NCBI GenBank assembly: GCA_003972855.1
Contig: QOAS01000127.1
Span: forward strand, 1-6,158
DNA length: 6,158 nt
Source of the DNA: Gammaproteobacteria bacterium
GTDB taxonomy: Bacteria; Aquificota; Aquificia; Aquificales; QOAS01
Direction of reading: 5' to 3'
Shown here: positions 1 to 6,158 of the stretch, one piece after another
How positions within the stretch are numbered: the first letter of the stretch is position 1
Layout: every line of letters starts with the position of its first letter
Notes under the pieces: model-generated
Seen by the model: only the letters and a program-made list of their open reading frames with translations
Database searches by the model: none
Told to the model about the DNA's origin: nothing
Translations under genes and position numbers: made by a program

Positions 1-825
1 GTTACCAGCTAAATCATACAAACCAAATTCGTTAGACGGAAACGATCCTACGGGAGCGGTTTTTGCATACCCATCGTCATAATAAAAAAGGGTTCGATCT
101 CGGCGCATATCCACGGCCAGAGCCGCAGTTTTATCCGCCAAGTTTCCCACTTTAAATCCAGCTTTCTCTGGTGGCCAAGATACCCCCCACGGAAATAAAT
201 CAACCTGACGCAATTCTCGTTCAGAAGGCAACTGGCCAGGATTTTCCTCCAATCCTGCCACAAAACTCCATTCCCAATCCGTCAATAACCGGTAGGAATC
301 TTCGTTGGAAATCCGCTCTTGTTTCCGTTCTCGCTCAGTCAACCACTTGCAAAAATCTTTGGCGTCTTGGCGAGATACTTTCACTACGGGATGATTTTTT
401 CCCTGCTTAAAACCAGGAGGTTTGGGTGGTTTCACCTTTGCGCTTTTAACATAGGCCTCATAATCCGAAACACGAGTTTCCCATTCAGAAACCATCAAAT
501 TTTTCTTCACGGGAACAAAGCGCATCCCGAGACTATTCTGCCACTTTTTACCAAAGACCACGCTATTGTTCCGCTGCAATTCAACGTTGATGTCACGTTG
601 ATCGTAATCCTTAAGCTTTATCTGCTGCGTCGAACGCCTAAATCCCTCCAAGGAAAGAGTTAACTCAAGCTCACCTGGTTTCACATTTTCTAATGAAAAC
701 GGAGTAACCCCTCTGTAAACGCCATTGATAAACACACTTGCACCTTCAGGAGACGAATGAATCGCCAAATGCGCAAACGCTATATTTTTTACAACGCAGT
801 GAAAAGGTCGTAGAGATTCATCTTT
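1..825 (-). CDS. PEGA domain plus formylglycine-generating-enzyme (FGE/SUMF1-like) domain, partial at both ends
   Basis: This is the downstream part of one uninterrupted reading frame that begins as MnmG at 2286; residue numbers count from that start. Residues about 505-571 form a PEGA domain (SSPEGASVFINGVYRG, then TPFSLENVKPGELELTL and EGFR), a small beta-rich surface module. Residues about 578-762 match the start of an FGE-sulfatase domain: NSLGMRFVPV, SEWETRVSDYEAYV, HPVVKVSRQDAKDFCKWLTE, YRLLTDWEWSFVAG, FPWG, YDDGYAKTAPVGSF, NEFGLYDLAGN. The window ends just before the usual VWEW motif, so the catalytic cysteine region cannot be judged. Family members oxidise sulfatase cysteines or, very often, are non-sulfatase binding or structural variants. 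The exact motif wording is that of PVC-group bacteria, where PEGA and FGE often sit behind a Ser/Thr kinase. No start codon of its own is evident near the junction, so it is probably the 3' part of a foreign gene joined here. Domain calls are secure; function and origin are inferred. Confidence 0.75.
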
Positions 826-826
826 G
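780..826 (-). other. Sequence junction inside one open frame: MnmG on one side, PEGA/FGE on the other
   Basis: MnmG-like sequence is recognisable up to about LTQEQYKRAK (residues 479-488). PEGA-type sequence is recognisable from about FAHLAIHSSPEGA (residues 504-516). The 15 or so residues between (DESLRPFHCVVKNI) fit neither family well enough to place the break exactly. Right of the junction, isoleucine is mostly ATA, proline mostly CCC and glycine mostly GGG/GGA. Left of it, ATT/ATC, CCT/CCA/CCG and GGT/GGC become common and arginine is mostly CGN. The frame matches by construction or by chance; no repeat or insertion-sequence end is visible at the join. Confidence 0.65.
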
Positions 827-2286
827 GCGCGTTTGTATTGCTCTTGGGTTAAAGTTCCCAAGTTTCTTGCCAATTTACCCAACCTTAAAAGGGCGTTGTC
901 TTGTCTAAGGTGCAACCTCCACTCCGCACGGGAGGTAAACAGCCTATAAGGTTCGGTAACACCTTTGGTGGTAAGGTCGTCCACCATAACCCCTATGTAG
1001 CTCTCGTCCCTTCTCAAAACTATGGGAGGTTTACCGAAAGCCTTTAAAGTTGCATTTATTCCCGCCAATATACCCTGTCCCGCCGCCTCCTCATATCCGG
1101 TTGTCCCGTTGAAGTTACCCGCGTGGAATAAACCCTTAACCCTTTTGGTTTCCAAAGTGGGGTATAACTCCCTCGGGTCTACTATGTCGTATTCAATCGC
1201 GTAGGCGGGTCTTATAAGCCTTACATTTTCCAACCCCGGAATGGAGCGATACATTTCCCATTGCACCTCTTCGGGTAGGGAGGTTGAAAGTCCGTTGGGG
1301 TAGATTTCTATGGTGTCCCACCCCTCGGGTTCCAAAAATACTTGGTGACGCTCCTTATCGGGGAATTTCACTATTTTGTCCTCTATGGAGGGGCAATATC
1401 GGGGACCCACACCCTTTATCAGTCCACCGTAAAGGGCGGTTCGGTGGAGGTTTTTCCTTATTATCTCGTGGGTTTTAGGGGTTGTGTAGGTAATCCAACA
1501 AGGCATTTGCTCTTTGCCTTTGGGAAACCAATAGCTTCCTTTGGGTTCCGTCCAAAAGCTGAATTTGGGCGGAGGGTCGTCCCCCGGTGCTATTTCCAAA
1601 AAGGAAAAATCTATGGTTCTCTTATCCAAACGGGCGGGCGTTCCCGTTTTGAAACGAACGAGGGGAAAACCCAACCGCTTGTAAAATTGCTCCAACCCGT
1701 TGGCGGGGGGTTCCCACATTCTACCCGCGGGCAGAACCTTGTCGCCTATAAAGATTTTCCCGTTTAAGAAAGTTCCCGTCGCGACAACAACCGTTTTTGT
1801 AGGTATCTCCAAACCTAATTTGGTCTTTACCGCCACAACCTCGTTTTTGTCGTTTAGAACTATGTCCACAACCTCGTCTTGGTGTATCCAAAGGTTTTCT
1901 TGCTGTTCCAAAACCCTTTTCATATAGGAGCGGTAGAGTTTTTTATCCGCCTGCGCTCGGGGAGACCATACCGCCTTTCCCTTTTTGGTGTTTAGCATTT
2001 TGAACTGAATACCCGTTTGGTCTATAGCCTTTGCCATCTCCCCGCCGAGGACGTCAATTTCTCTAACCACGATACCTTTAGCCACACCCCCTATGGAGGG
2101 GTTACACGGCATCTGTCCTATAAAGTCCGCATTTATGGTGAAAACCACAACCTTTGCACCCATTCGGGCGGAAATCAGAGCCGCCTCTATCCCCGCGTGT
2201 CCCGCCCCTATTACCGCCACGTCAAAGGTTTCGGGATACCGAGAAAGTCCCCCTCCGAGGGTAAAGTCGGGTTTCTCCTTAACCAT
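826..2286 (-). CDS. mnmG: tRNA uridine-5-carboxymethylaminomethyl modification enzyme MnmG (GidA), lacking its C-terminal domain
   Basis: MnmG is an FAD enzyme that works with the GTPase MnmE to install cmnm5U (or nm5U) at wobble U34 of certain tRNAs in the cytoplasm. The FAD Rossmann motif is at residues 27-36 (GAGHAGIEAA). The catalytic-type cysteines are C61 (MPCNPSIGG) and C298 (GPRYCPSIEDK), corresponding to C47 and C277 of E. coli. The second signature is at about 389-406 (AGNFNGTTGYEEAAGQG), and FTSRAEWRLHLRQDNALLRL is at 450-469. MnmG is normally about 620-630 residues. Here its similarity stops near residue 487, so about 140 residues of the C-terminal helical domain used for tRNA and MnmE contact are absent, replaced in frame by a PEGA/FGE segment. 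The boundary given is approximate, and there is no stop codon. The ATG overlaps the end of pdxA by 8 bp and is preceded by AAGGGG at 8-nt spacing, so translation is probably coupled. The N-terminus is about 13 residues longer than in E. coli. Confidence 0.93.
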
Positions 2287-3280
2287 TTTTGTTTCCCCTT
2301 AAAAATATTTCTTTGTAGGATTTCTCCGCCAAGCGGTTGGCAAGCCTTATAGCGTTTATGGTAGCCAAAGGGTTGCAAATACCTTTCCAAGCTATGTCAA
2401 AGGCTGTCCCGTGGTCGGGCGAAGTTCGGGGAACGGGAAGCCCCAAAGTTAGGTTTACCCCCCTATCAAACGCCAAAAGTTTAAAGGGAATAAGCCCTTG
2501 GTCGTGATACATTGCGAGGAAAACATCAAACCTATCCCTAAGGAGGAAGGCGGTATCGGGAACCAAAGGACCTTCGCAGTCTATACCTTCTCTCTTTACG
2601 GTCTCTATTGCGGGTTTGATAATTTCTTCCTCTTCGGTTCCCAAAATACCTCCTTCACCCGCGTGGGGGTTTAGTCCCAAAACCCCTATTTTGGGTTTTT
2701 TGTTCCAAAACCTTATAAACTCTCGGTGGATGAGCCGTAGTTTCTCTACCACCGAGGTTGGACTTAGCGATTTGGCAACCTCCTTGAGGGGAATGTGGAT
2801 AGTCTGAAGAACCACCTTTAGGTCTTCGGAGTAAAACATCATCGCAAACTTTTCGGTTTTCTGAAAAAAGGCTACAAACTCCGTTTGTCCGGGAAAGGAA
2901 AACTTACCCCCCTTTTTAGCCCAATATTTGCTTATGGGCAGGGTTACTATGGCGTCTATTTCACCCCTAAGGACATCCGCGGACATTCTACCCAAGTAGG
3001 TTACCGCTATAAAACCCGCACCCTCGGAGGGTTTTATTCCCAAAACACCCTTTACACGGTTTAGACTTATCAGGTAAACCCCCGGAGTTTTTACCTCCGA
3101 AATGTCCCTAATAGGTTTGTATTCAAAATTCGGGTTAAACCTCTCTTTGGCAAACCTTAAAACCGCCTCTTCCCCGTAGAGGATATAGGCTTTGTCTTCT
3201 TCCAAAGCGGGAAGGGCTTTTACCATACACTCGTAAGAAATCCCCGCGGGGTCTCCCAAAGAAATGGCTATCTTCCTCAC
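2279..3280 (-). CDS. pdxA: 4-hydroxythreonine-4-phosphate dehydrogenase PdxA
   Basis: PdxA carries out the NAD-dependent oxidation of 4-phosphohydroxy-L-threonine, giving 3-amino-2-oxopropyl phosphate after decarboxylation. PdxJ then condenses this with DXP to form pyridoxine 5'-phosphate. The enzyme is cytoplasmic, dimeric and needs a divalent metal. At 333 residues it is full length. The start GDPAGISYE (residues 9-17) matches the family's GDPAGIGPE with two changes. Metal ligands equivalent to E. coli H166, H211 and H266 are H162 (TIHIPL), H206 (LNPHAGEGG) and H259 (AMYHDQG). Substrate residues K267, N276 and R285 (RGVNLTLGLP, RTSPDHGTA) are present. Unusually, the conserved PGHTE motif reads PGQTE (Q132-T133), so the histidine equivalent to E. 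coli H136 is replaced. The start is GTG, two codons after the in-frame stop of the preceding glycosyltransferase gene. No ATG alternative exists, and the Shine-Dalgarno is weak, so reinitiation or coupling is likely. The end overlaps mnmG by 8 bp. Confidence 0.95.
   Translation of the reverse strand: MRKIAISLGDPAGISYECMVKALPALEEDKAYILYGEEAVLRFAKERFNPNFEYKPIRDISEVKTPGVYLISLNRVKGVLGIKPSEGAGFIAVTYLGRMSADVLRGEIDAIVTLPISKYWAKKGGKFSFPGQTEFVAFFQKTEKFAMMFYSEDLKVVLQTIHIPLKEVAKSLSPTSVVEKLRLIHREFIRFWNKKPKIGVLGLNPHAGEGGILGTEEEEIIKPAIETVKREGIDCEGPLVPDTAFLLRDRFDVFLAMYHDQGLIPFKLLAFDRGVNLTLGLPVPRTSPDHGTAFDIAWKGICNPLATINAIRLANRLAEKSYKEIFLRGNKNG
2295..2300 (-). promoter_or_regulatory. Shine-Dalgarno site of mnmG
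   Basis: AAGGGG lies 8 nt before the mnmG ATG at 2286 and inside the last codons of pdxA. It supports this ATG as the start even though it gives a longer N-terminus than usual. Confidence 0.6.
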
Positions 3281-3286
3281 CTTGTT

Positions 3287-4300
3287 TTATGATAAAAAAA
3301 GCGCGGGAGGTTTTTGCGGGGGTTTATTTAAAAGAAATAAGGCTTTTTTATAAACCTCTTCAGGCTTTACCGCTTGCGTGCATTCCATAGAGGAGACTTT
3401 GCACACCTTGGGATTGGGCTTGCAGGGGTGACACTTTAAACCTTTGGGTTGAAGGTAAACCCCGCTTCGCGGGAAGAAACCGTAATAGGGAGAAGTGGCA
3501 CAATAAACCGCAATAACGGGCGTTCCGACCGCCTCCGCTATGTGAACGGGTGCGCTATCGTTGGCTACAACGAGCCTTGCCAAATAGATAAGGTGAACCA
3601 ACTCCTCAACGGTGGTTTTTCCAACCAAATTTTTAACCCCCTTGGGGTCTTTGAGGAAACTCCGCACCCTTTGGGCGACCTCTTCGTCTTTTCCCTTTGC
3701 ACCTATTAGGGTTACTTTAAAACCTTCTTCCTTCAAAAGGTCTATCAGTTTGGCAAAGTATATTTCGTTCCACCTTTTGGGTTCAAAATTGGCGGAAGGG
3801 GCTATGGCTACAAATTCCCCCTTAAGGTTGAACTTTTTCTCCACCCTTTCCAAGGTTTTCCAGTTAATGGGCAAAAACAACCTATCGGTGTGAACCTTTA
3901 GGTTTAAAACCTTTAAAAGTTGTTGGTTTCTCTCCACCTCGTGGACACCCCAAGAGTGGGGTGCTTTGTGGGTGTAAAGAAAGGAGAGTTCCGCATTTTT
4001 AAAACCCACGCGGGTGGGAATTCTTGCCAGAAAAAGGGAGAGGGAAGTTCTCAATCCCCTTTGAACTCCGAAGGCTACCTCGCACCCTTTGAGGTGTTTT
4101 ACAACCTCCCAAGTTCCCCTAAGGGTTTTTTTTAAAGGTAGAACCTTTAGTCGGTCTAAGCCCTTAAAAAGCTCCACCGCAAAGGGACGGGCTACCAAAA
4201 TCAGCTCCGCGTTAGGGAAGTTTATAAGTAAATTCACCAATAGGTTGCTCGCCAATACCAAATCTCCCAAAAAGGCACTTTGCCAGACGACTATTCGCAT
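3287..4300 (-). CDS. waaF: Glycosyltransferase family 9 protein, probable ADP-heptose:LPS heptosyltransferase II (WaaF type)
   Basis: GT9 enzymes transfer L-glycero-D-manno-heptose from ADP-heptose onto the LPS inner core at the cytoplasmic face of the inner membrane. From the ATG at 4300 the protein is 337 residues, normal for the family. The N-terminal acceptor-side Rossmann fold begins MRIVVWQSAFLGDLVLA, including the conserved LGD (D13). The linker carries an APSANFEPKRW motif (167-177) like the KRW of WaaF. The donor-binding part is VVANDSAPVHIAEAVGTP (244-261). Near the end is a four-cysteine cluster, C290, C293, C300 and C307 (C-x2-C-x6-C-x6-C), of a kind seen in many WaaF-like proteins. 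The frame is open upstream to an ATG at 4363, but that would add 21 non-homologous residues and overlap the divergent gene by 44 bp, so 4300 is preferred. No Shine-Dalgarno stands close to it. The C-terminus ends in a proline-rich tail. It is first in the operon with pdxA and mnmG. The GT9 call is firm; the exact acceptor is inferred. Confidence 0.88.
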   Translation of the reverse strand: MRIVVWQSAFLGDLVLASNLLVNLLINFPNAELILVARPFAVELFKGLDRLKVLPLKKTLRGTWEVVKHLKGCEVAFGVQRGLRTSLSLFLARIPTRVGFKNAELSFLYTHKAPHSWGVHEVERNQQLLKVLNLKVHTDRLFLPINWKTLERVEKKFNLKGEFVAIAPSANFEPKRWNEIYFAKLIDLLKEEGFKVTLIGAKGKDEEVAQRVRSFLKDPKGVKNLVGKTTVEELVHLIYLARLVVANDSAPVHIAEAVGTPVIAVYCATSPYYGFFPRSGVYLQPKGLKCHPCKPNPKVCKVSSMECTQAVKPEEVYKKALFLLNKPPQKPPALFLS

Positions 4301-4308
4301 AAAGGTGA
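4301..4308 (+). promoter_or_regulatory. Shine-Dalgarno site of the RCK/TrkA-like gene
   Basis: AAAGGTGA sits 11 nt before the ATG at 4320, separated from it by AAA and a run of eight T. The spacing is somewhat long, but it is the only purine-rich site and it supports the 4320 start over the 77-codon upstream extension of the open frame, which is only the complement of the glycosyltransferase gene. Confidence 0.55.
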
Positions 4309-4319
4309 AAATTTTTTTT

Positions 4320-5804
4320 ATGAAAATCCTCCTGATAGGTTTGGGAAGATTTGGAACCGCCATAGCGGAGAAGCTCCTTTCTTACGGTCACGAGATTTTG
4401 GCGGTGGAAAGCGACCCCTCGGTGGTTGGGAATTTTCTAAAACTTGTAAGGGAAAAGGGACTAAAGGAAAACCTCATTAGGATATGCGTTGGGGACGCCA
4501 CCTCCCTTTTGGTTTGGGAATATTTAAACCTTTCGGAGTTTGACCTCGTTATATCCTCCCTCCGAAGTGGCTCCTTCAACAAAACCGTTTGCGAAATTAT
4601 CAGGGATATATACAAAAACTACGACATCCCCGTGTTGGTTTTGGCTTTTGATAACTCCTACGAGCGGTTTTTCTCCAACTATAACTGTAAGGTTTTTCTC
4701 CTGCCCGATATAGTGGCAAACTTTGTTGAAGGATTTACCCTGAAAAATATCGTAAAACCCATAGGGGTTGGTTTGGGAAAAAACGAAATATTAGAAGCGG
4801 TTGTTTCACTAAAAAGTCCCTATGTGAGGGTCCCGATATACCCCAACCGTTTGCGCCATTGGAGGCTCGGACTCGTCTATAGGGGTGACAAAATAATCCT
4901 GCCGAGGAAAAGAATACTTTTAAAACCGGGCGATAGGGTTTTAATCTTGGGCGAAGACCCCCGCGTGGTTTTGGAAGTAGCCAAGGCTATGGCTTTGGGT
5001 CAGCCCCAATTTCCCCTCAGCTTTGGGGAAAACCTTTTGGCGGTTTTAAAAAAGGGAGAACTCCACTACCTTAGGGAGTATTACTATGTGTGGAAACATT
5101 CCCGCATAAAGAACGTTATTTTGTTTTCCGACATAAAGGACAAAACCCCCCTCAAAGAGGAAATAAAAGATGACAACTTTCTAAAGGCGCTAATTTTGGA
5201 AAGACCAGCCCGTTACGGCATTGTCACCGACAAAAAGGTTCAGGGAAATTTCTCCGCGGGGTTGGTATCCGCCCCCTACCGACGGAGAGGGTTCCTCCTA
5301 TTTCACAACTACAACCTTAGGAAACTTTTTGCCCAAGAAACACCCTTTTTAATCCCCCGTCTAAGTTTTCCCTATAGGAAAATTTTGGTTTCCCTAAATT
5401 GTGAAAACCCCCAAGGTATGATTGAGCAAATTCTTGAACTCTTCCGGCTTTTGGATGGGGAGAAATTAACTTTCGCGGTTATTACTTTACCCGATGTCCT
5501 TCTCCCCAAAAAGGAAAAACTAAAGGTGGAAAAAACCCTCTCCTTAGTTGAGGATTACATAAAGCTATACGGACTTAGGAGTAAGGTTGAAATCGTCCGC
5601 CAAGAGGGAAACCCTAAAAGGAAAACCCTAAAACTTTTGGAGGAACACGACCTTCTGGTGGTAGGTTTCTTACCCCGAAAGGTGGGGCTTTTTGAACCCT
5701 ACACACCATATCTTTTAGCGAAATCCTCCAAAAAGTCGGTTTTGGGTATCCCCACCGAGAAGGCGGATACCTTAGGAATGTTGTCAAACGATAGCAAAGT
5801 ATAA
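4320..5804 (+). CDS. RCK (TrkA-N/TrkA-C) domain protein with C-terminal universal-stress-like region; probable ion-transport regulator
   Basis: The protein is 494 residues from the ATG at 4320 and has no obvious membrane segments. Residues 1 to about 135 are an RCK-N (TrkA-N) Rossmann domain: GLGRFGTAIAEKL (7-19), an acidic residue after strand 2 (VESD, 29-32) and GDAT (58-61), the pattern for NAD(H) or nucleotide binding. Residues about 150-222 are an RCK-C (TrkA-C) domain (PIGVGLG, VVSLKSPYVRVPI, ILLKPGDRVLILGED). Together these normally form the cytoplasmic gate of Trk/Ktr potassium transporters or K+ channels. From about 232 to the end is an extra region. Its last part, about 352-477, resembles the universal stress protein fold (RKILVSLN, VEIVRQEGNP, HDLLVVGF, KKSVLGIP) but lacks the glycine-rich ATP-binding motif. 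TrkA itself usually has two RCK-N/C pairs, and no TrkH or channel gene is next to it here, so the partner is unknown. The RCK assignment is firm; the USP-like tail is moderately supported. Confidence 0.82.
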   Translation: MKILLIGLGRFGTAIAEKLLSYGHEILAVESDPSVVGNFLKLVREKGLKENLIRICVGDATSLLVWEYLNLSEFDLVISSLRSGSFNKTVCEIIRDIYKNYDIPVLVLAFDNSYERFFSNYNCKVFLLPDIVANFVEGFTLKNIVKPIGVGLGKNEILEAVVSLKSPYVRVPIYPNRLRHWRLGLVYRGDKIILPRKRILLKPGDRVLILGEDPRVVLEVAKAMALGQPQFPLSFGENLLAVLKKGELHYLREYYYVWKHSRIKNVILFSDIKDKTPLKEEIKDDNFLKALILERPARYGIVTDKKVQGNFSAGLVSAPYRRRGFLLFHNYNLRKLFAQETPFLIPRLSFPYRKILVSLNCENPQGMIEQILELFRLLDGEKLTFAVITLPDVLLPKKEKLKVEKTLSLVEDYIKLYGLRSKVEIVRQEGNPKRKTLKLLEEHDLLVVGFLPRKVGLFEPYTPYLLAKSSKKSVLGIPTEKADTLGMLSNDSKV

Positions 5805-5823
5805 CTCCAAATAATATGCGCCT

Positions 5824-5832
5824 TGATATAAT
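5824..5832 (+). promoter_or_regulatory. Extended -10 promoter of hpf
   Basis: The motif TGATATAAT contains a perfect TATAAT (5827-5832) preceded by the TGn extension, in the 70-bp gap after the RCK gene. No good -35 box lies 16-18 nt upstream, which fits the extended -10 class. Transcription would start near 5838-5840, giving an approximately 35-nt leader. The hibernation factor gene can therefore be expressed apart from the gene before it. Confidence 0.55.
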
Positions 5833-5859
5833 TTGCAACATAAATTTTAAAACTGTTGT

Positions 5860-5867
5860 GGGGAGGT
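5860..5867 (+). promoter_or_regulatory. Strong Shine-Dalgarno site of hpf
   Basis: GGGGAGGT ends 7 nt before the ATG at 5875 (8 nt counted from GGAGG). It is the best ribosome binding site in the window and fixes the hpf start. Confidence 0.75.
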
Positions 5868-5874
5868 TAGTTTT

Positions 5875-6158
5875 ATGAAGTTCAACTTTGTAGGTCAAGG
5901 TTTGGAAATTACGGACGCCATTAAAGGTTACATTGAAAAAAAATTTCAAAGACTGGATAGGCTCTTTAAAGGTTTAAAAAAGGAAGAAATAGAAGTTCAC
6001 ATATCGGTAAAAAAGGAAAGGGCGGAATACCGCATAGAGGTTGATATATTTGTGGGACAAAAGGGAGAAAAAATCCACGTTTGGGACGGCGACTCCGACC
6101 TCTATACCGCGGTGGACAAAGTTATAGACCAAGTGGAAAGGGTTTTGGTAAAGGATAA
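5875..6158 (+). CDS. hpf: Ribosome hibernation promoting factor (HPF/RaiA, S30AE family), 3' end cut by the window
   Basis: HPF-family proteins bind in the decoding channel of the 30S subunit in slow-growing or starved cells, blocking tRNA and mRNA binding and leading to inactive 70S or 100S ribosomes. The 94 visible residues cover the whole S30AE domain: MKFNFVGQGLEITDAIKGYI at the start (first strand and helix), then EEIEVHISVKKERAEYRIEV (strands), and SDLYTAVDKVIDQVERVL (last helix). The charged, lysine-rich surface is typical. The frame is still open at the right edge, so it cannot be seen whether this is the short form (about 95-115 residues) or the long form with a C-terminal dimerisation domain (about 180). 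It has its own promoter-like -10 and a strong Shine-Dalgarno, consistent with independent, growth-phase-dependent expression. Confidence 0.93.
   Translation, partial: MKFNFVGQGLEITDAIKGYIEKKFQRLDRLFKGLKKEEIEVHISVKKERAEYRIEVDIFVGQKGEKIHVWDGDSDLYTAVDKVIDQVERVLVKD

Noticed and set aside
171..2352. Several plus-strand open frames of 60-141 codons opposite mnmG and the FGE segment
   Set aside because: They are shadows of the long minus-strand frame, with no domain similarity, overlapping each other and lacking good ribosome binding sites.
2676..2701. Terminator-like hairpin on the plus strand: CCCAAAA, a 6-nt loop, TTTTGGG, then six T
   Set aside because: It lies inside pdxA and antisense to it, encodes the ordinary PKIGVLGLN segment, and no plus-strand transcript is known to reach it. 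It is most likely a by-product of AAA/CCC/GGG codon use.
3461..3473. Short perfect inverted repeat CCCGCTTCGCGGG
   Set aside because: It is within the glycosyltransferase coding sequence (FPRSG codons), has no T-run and no gene boundary nearby.
4089..4319. 77-codon N-terminal extension of the RCK gene frame
   Set aside because: It is the complement of the glycosyltransferase coding strand, has no family similarity, and the RCK fold starts exactly at the ATG at 4320, which has a Shine-Dalgarno.
5781..5805. TTGTCA with TATAAC as a possible second promoter for hpf
   Set aside because: The spacer between the two hexamers is only about 13 bp, too short, and the motif lies in the last codons of the RCK gene. 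The extended -10 at 5824-5832 is much better.
5614..5949. 111-codon minus-strand open frame across the RCK/hpf boundary
   Set aside because: It is antisense to two well-supported genes and their promoter gap, with no recognisable protein features.

Overview
The window looks like a piece of a Gram-negative, probably thermophilic, bacterial genome (base impression: Aquificota-like). This rests on heavy use of ATA, AGG, CCC, ACC and GGG/GGA codons, very tight gene spacing, and an LPS-core type heptosyltransferase. The lineage is an inference; no marker here settles it.

Layout. Three genes run leftward on the minus strand as a compact operon: a family-9 glycosyltransferase of the WaaF heptosyltransferase type (3287-4300), pdxA (2279-3280, 6-bp gap, GTG start) and mnmG (start at 2286, overlapping pdxA by 8 bp). 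Two genes run rightward: an RCK/TrkA-type regulatory protein with a universal-stress-like tail (4320-5804), divergent from the glycosyltransferase across only 19 bp, and the 5' part of a ribosome hibernation factor gene (5875 to the right edge), which has its own extended -10 promoter. No stretch longer than about 70 bp lacks a gene, and I see no tRNA, rRNA, CRISPR, IS element or convincing terminator.

The outstanding oddity is at the left. The mnmG reading frame never stops. After about residue 487 (near position 826) the MnmG similarity ends, before the C-terminal helical domain. The same frame then continues to position 1 as a PEGA domain followed by a formylglycine-generating-enzyme (FGE/sulfatase-modifying factor) domain. 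The codon habit changes there, and the FGE segment resembles those of PVC-group bacteria (Verrucomicrobia/Lentisphaerae/Planctomycetes). The simplest explanation is a chimeric join of DNA from two organisms (assembly or amplification artefact). A real gene fusion or recombination is possible but less likely.

Functionally the real genes are housekeeping: LPS inner-core assembly, vitamin B6 (PLP) biosynthesis, tRNA wobble-uridine modification, probable potassium or ion-transport regulation, and ribosome hibernation. I do not see a new defence or mobile system.
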